A stretch of DNA of 64,000 bases, taken from NCBI GenBank assembly GCA_020152595.1, contig JAIGNY010004475.1, positions 531,001-595,000 on the forward strand. The letters run 5' to 3'. The notes beneath the pieces were generated by a model that did not search any database, was not told the origin of the DNA, and worked only from the letters and a program-made list of their open reading frames with translations. Below are positions 60,656-64,000 of this stretch, one piece after another. Position 1 is the first letter of the stretch. The number at the start of each line of letters is the position of its first letter. Made by a program: the position numbers and the translations under genes. The DNA comes from Chiridota heheva (Eukaryota > Echinodermata > Holothuroidea > Apodida > Chiridotidae).

Positions 60656-61289
60656 AAATAAAGTGAAGGCACTTTTTAACAGTAATTCAAAGGCACTTTT
60701 CTTTTTCAGAAAGAAGAACTTTTTGTCAGAGCTTAGGCAGGATTTGGGGGAGCAAGACTGCACTTGCCACACCCCAATTTTTTTCAAAATGTATACTTTT
60801 GTGTAAATATTTTTTGGTATCTTAGCGTGATATTTTTTCTCCCGTTCCCACTTTTGACTTTTCCCCCCACCTTTCGGTAGAAAAGTCTCGCTCATGGGTT
60901 TGAGATTTGGAATCCAGGACAAATGTTGGCAATTGTCCATTGGGCAAATGAGGTAAAAGGCCTACTTTTGAAACTTATTGCTTTGATAATAATTGTGACC
61001 ATGCCCCCTCTCCCCTTTCTACCACTGCCCTCGGTGTCAGGCCCTGGTAAATGACATGCTTTAATTGTGTCAAATAAATACTGAATTTATGTTACATCTT
61101 CTATCATGTACTATGTAGGATTTGTGAATGAGTGGATTTCTATAAGTTTTTGGGCCCCTCATGCCCCGTCCACCATCAACTTACACCTAGGGCACCTCCC
61201 TAGAGAGGTTACATACCCGTGTTTGTAAAGAAAACATATTGTGTAGCTCTGTAGTACATTTAGTGTCCTTGCAATCCATGAGTAATTTC

Positions 61290-61388
61290 GGTTTGGTTTG
61301 TTGACGTTTAACGGCACTGCGACAGCCAGAGTCAATTGTGCCAAGCGGGTATCATGGTGTAAGAGTTAGGATAGTGGGGAAATGGAAG
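61290..61388 (-). mobile_element. 5'-truncated tail of the I-clade LINE
   Basis: GGTTTGGTTTGTTGACGTTT..AACGGCACTGCGACAGCCAG is the 3' end of the LINE at 9612-15295. It is flanked by GTAATTT at 61282 and 61389, a target duplication. It shows the intact sequence of the site into which the 792-bp element inserted. Confidence 0.75.
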
Positions 61389-61700
61389 GTAATTTACAAC
61401 TACAACAACAACCAACAACAACAACCCCTACCTCCCGTCAAGGCATAGGCATAGTTCAAATATGGGGCATTCAGTCACAAATGCCACCCAAAATTAACTG
61501 CCCCAGGATTCTCCTGTTGGCATTTAACAAAACAAGTCAAGAGGACTGATCCTGGAGAATTCCAAGCAAAGTGGAACAGCACAGAGTTTCCCACATAATG
61601 TAAGTCACACGTAATAACCCAGGGTTTTCCTGTGGGCATCATGTATCACATGACTCAACTAGAATGTCTCAAAGGCACATACACAATGAATACGCAAATA

Positions 61701-61935
61701 CTATGACGGGTTATCACCTACTTATATCGGTTATGATAGCAATGCCATCACGAAACGCTTAATATGACCGGACGAGAACACATGTACAACATACGAACGA
61801 ACATAACATCAACAACCAAGTCAGTGTCCATGGCCTTTAATAACCAGTTGTGGTGCACTGGTTGCATGGCAACCCACTGGGAATCGAACCAGCGATGCTA
61901 GCTTGTCATACCAACGGTTCAACCACTAGAGAAAG
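61701..61935 (-). mobile_element. tRNA-derived SINE, second family, copy 2 with tRNA head
   Basis: On the minus strand CTCTAGTGGTTGAACCGTTG gives the A box and GCTGGTTCGATTCCCAGTGG the B box, followed by the body shared with 59061-59265. Non-functional as a tRNA; a Pol III-type SINE. Confidence 0.8.
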
Positions 61936-62334
61936 GAGGTCTCATAAAGGATCTCTAAGGAGCCTTATATCACACAAGTACACTTTTACGCTGTGGACTG
62001 TTCTCGCTTATCTCCAGATCGTGATCCCCCGAATATTACACCAGCTTCATGATTGCAGAAAAAATAATAGTCAAGTTATAACAGCATATTGCTACTGTGA
62101 TTGCAGGTCACATGATCTGTATTCACACACATGTTTGGAGAATCTCATCAGTGGATCTGATGGTCTGCTCCGGATCATGATTATACCCACAACTAGGATC
62201 AAGACAACGTGACTGTGATCAGTTCCGGTGAGCATTCTCACATTAAACTAGAACGGTACATACCGTCATGGTTTGCATGTCCATGCATATTGCCACCCAT
62301 ATCATATGACCTGGCTAATTATAAAGATGGCATC

Positions 62335-63300
62335 TAACACTAAGTCCCACATGGCATCCCATGTCCCATCCCATGTCCCACGTGGCATCACATGTCCCAC
62401 GTGGCATCCCATGTCCCATGTGGCATCTCATGTCCCATGTGGCATCCCATGTCCCACGTGGCATCCATGTCCCACGTGGCATCCCATGTCCCACGTGGCA
62501 TCCCATATCCCACTTGGCATCCCATGTCCCACATGGCATCCCATGTCCCACATGGCATCCCATGTCCCACATGGTATCCCATGTCCCATGTGGCATCCCA
62601 TGTCCCACGTGGCATCCCATGTCCCACGTGGCATCCCATGTCCCACGTGGCATCCCATGTCCCATGTGGCATCCCATGTCCAACGTGGCATCCATGTCCC
62701 ACGTGGCATCCATGTCCCACGTGGCATCCCATGTCCCATGTGGCATCCCACATGGCATCCCATGTCCCACGTGGTATCCCATGTCCCAAATGGCATCCCA
62801 TGTGCCACATGGCATCCTACCCCATGTCCCGCATATGACATCCCATCCTATCCTTTGTCACACATGGCATTCCACCATATCTCCGACATGTCATTCCACC
62901 GTATGTCCCACATGGCATTACACTAAATGTCCCACATGGCATCCCATCCTATGACCCACATGACACCCAACCCAATGTCCCACATGGATCCCATCCCATG
63001 TTCCAAATGGCTTCCCACCATATCTCCCACATGGCTTTCCAACATACAGTACATGTATGTCCCACATGGCATTCAATCATATGTCCCACATGGCATTCCA
63101 CCATATATCCCACATGGCATCCCACATGGATTCCATCTTATGTCCCACATTAATCCAACCATATGTCCCACATGGCATCCCTCTCTGTATCCCACATGGC
63201 ATCCCTCCCTGTATCCCACATGGCATCCCTAACTATGTCACCCATGTTATCCCATCTTATATTTCCACATCAGTGGCTTCCCACCTGATGTCCAACATGA
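62335..63300. repeat. 19-bp satellite, ~50 units
   Basis: The unit is CATCCCATGTCCCACGTGG. The left half is regular. The right half is diverged (CACATGGCATTCCACCATAT-type units). The period is not divisible by three, so the many open frames in it change phase. Eleven units carry CACGTG. Confidence 0.93.
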
Positions 63301-63314
63301 CTTTGGGTTTGTAT

Positions 63315-63564
63315 TTAAGGAGACGGTCCCTGGGCATTTTGCTTACTTTCTTGAAGGCATCTTGAAAGCAGGGGTAATTGCAGCATAACAAATAATATAT
63401 CAGGGTAGTGGCTTGGAGTGTGAAGTCGTGGTGGTCTCAACAGATACACCTGTTGGCTAAACACAATAGATTTCCTAACACGAAGGGGGTGGTAGCTATT
63501 GTAATCTAAATAGGTATGCCGATCAGTGGGCTTGAAAAAGACAGATGTTCGGATCATACCCTCG
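63315..63564 (-). pseudogene. Penelope-like element RT, C-terminal fragment
   Basis: The minus strand reads IRTSVFFKPTDRHTYLDYNS, then YHPLRVRKSIVFSQ. TSVxxKPTDxHxYLxYxSxHP is a block found after the RT catalytic core in Penelope-like and related non-LTR elements. It then degrades. Only ~85 residues remain. Confidence 0.6.
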
Positions 63565-63574
63565 AATACAGGAT

Positions 63575-63699
63575 ATCCCTTGTCACACATGGCATTCTAC
63601 CATATCTCCGACATGGCATTCCACCGTATGTCCCACATGGAATTCCACCATGTCCCACATGGCATTCCACTAAATGTCCCACATGGCATCCCATCCTAT
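63575..63699. repeat. Copied 125-bp segment of the 19-bp satellite between direct repeats
   Basis: Closely matches 62845-62957 (TTTGTCACACATGGCATTCC, then ACCATATCTCCGACATG and CATCCCATCCTAT). It is bounded by AATACAGGAT at 63565-63574 and 63700-63709. Removing it and one repeat joins the two Penelope-like fragments directly. Confidence 0.75.
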
Positions 63700-63702
63700 A
63701 AT

Positions 63703-64000
63703 ACAGGATCATTCAGATTTTGTTGCAGAAGCTAAACGCCAGCTTGAGGACACCAATTTTTACACTCTCCAACTGCAGATCCCACTGCCAACCATATTTG
63801 TGAACACAGAAGTACAGCCGCCACTTTCGCACCCAACCTTTTGCACTGACATCGAAGAACTGATACCTCAAGACCCCAAGCCTGGCTATTTCTACACGCT
63901 TCCCAAAACTCACAAAATAAAATCTCTTGCTCAACAGTGCCACAGTAGTTCCAATACCAACAAAGTACCACCAAAAATTCTGGCAATGGCACCCTCACTG
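63703..64000 (+). pseudogene. Penelope-like element RT, N-terminal fragment (runs off the window)
   Basis: The open plus-strand frame reads DHSDFVAEAKRQLEDTNFYT, then LIPQDPKPGYFYTLPKTHKI and continues to the window end. EAxRQLxDTxFY and FYxLPKxHK are N-terminal RT blocks of Penelope-like elements. The orientation is opposite to the fragment at 63315-63564. It may be a complete element that continues beyond 64000. Confidence 0.6.

Noticed and set aside
60393..60940. Overlapping 137- and 148-codon ORFs
   Set aside because: Both cross a short G-rich tandem and show no domain.
62273..63365. Several 100-217-codon ORFs on both strands
   Set aside because: They run through the 19-bp satellite and lack any non-repeat conserved content.

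Overview
The window looks like repeat-dense nuclear DNA of a metazoan, most likely a marine invertebrate and probably a deuterostome. The grounds are introns with GT/AG ends, an animal UPF0488 (C8orf33) family gene, APE-type LINEs, a Penelope-like element, tRNA-derived SINEs, many short TIR elements and several satellite arrays. No bacterial, organellar or rRNA sequence was seen. The species cannot be named from the sequence alone.

Only one host gene is supported: a minus-strand C8orf33-like gene with exons at 26113-26203, 23385-23519 and 17825-18983. Its first exon(s) lie at higher coordinates and were not found. Its last intron holds a 2-kb 18-bp minisatellite (20196-22168). A 1-nt frame break near the 3' end hides what looks like the real C-terminus.

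Left part (1-9.6 kb): the end of a hAT transposase; an 18-bp array; a 3.5-kb element with ~305-bp inverted repeats enclosing a decayed gene of an uncharacterised animal protein family (2744-6220); and a 716-bp TIR element. From 9.6 to 15.3 kb an I-clade LINE with gag-like ORF1, endonuclease, RT and RNase H lies on the minus strand. It carries a 792-bp DNA element in its 3' UTR and has itself split an older MITE. From 15.3 to 33 kb come SINEs, MITEs, the C8orf33-like gene, an ATC-type array and a ~310-bp tandem repeat. From 33.08 to 45.21 kb there is a single 48-bp satellite array of roughly 250 units, ordered into 240-bp higher-order units on its left side and increasingly broken on the right. 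From 45.5 to 50.1 kb lies a second, different LINE (minus strand; transposase_22-like ORF1, endonuclease, RT). From 51 to 57 kb are MITEs, a near-perfect 95-bp-arm hairpin and a ~3-kb foldback. The right end has two related SINEs, a 5'-truncated LINE tail, a 19-bp satellite and two oppositely oriented Penelope-like RT fragments.

The parts do not form a pathway. The window is best read as one gene embedded in nested mobile elements whose insertion order can be worked out. The best candidate for something undescribed is the long-TIR element at 2744-6220 and its orphan protein family. The let-7-seed-complement minisatellite in the gene's intron is the most testable regulatory idea.
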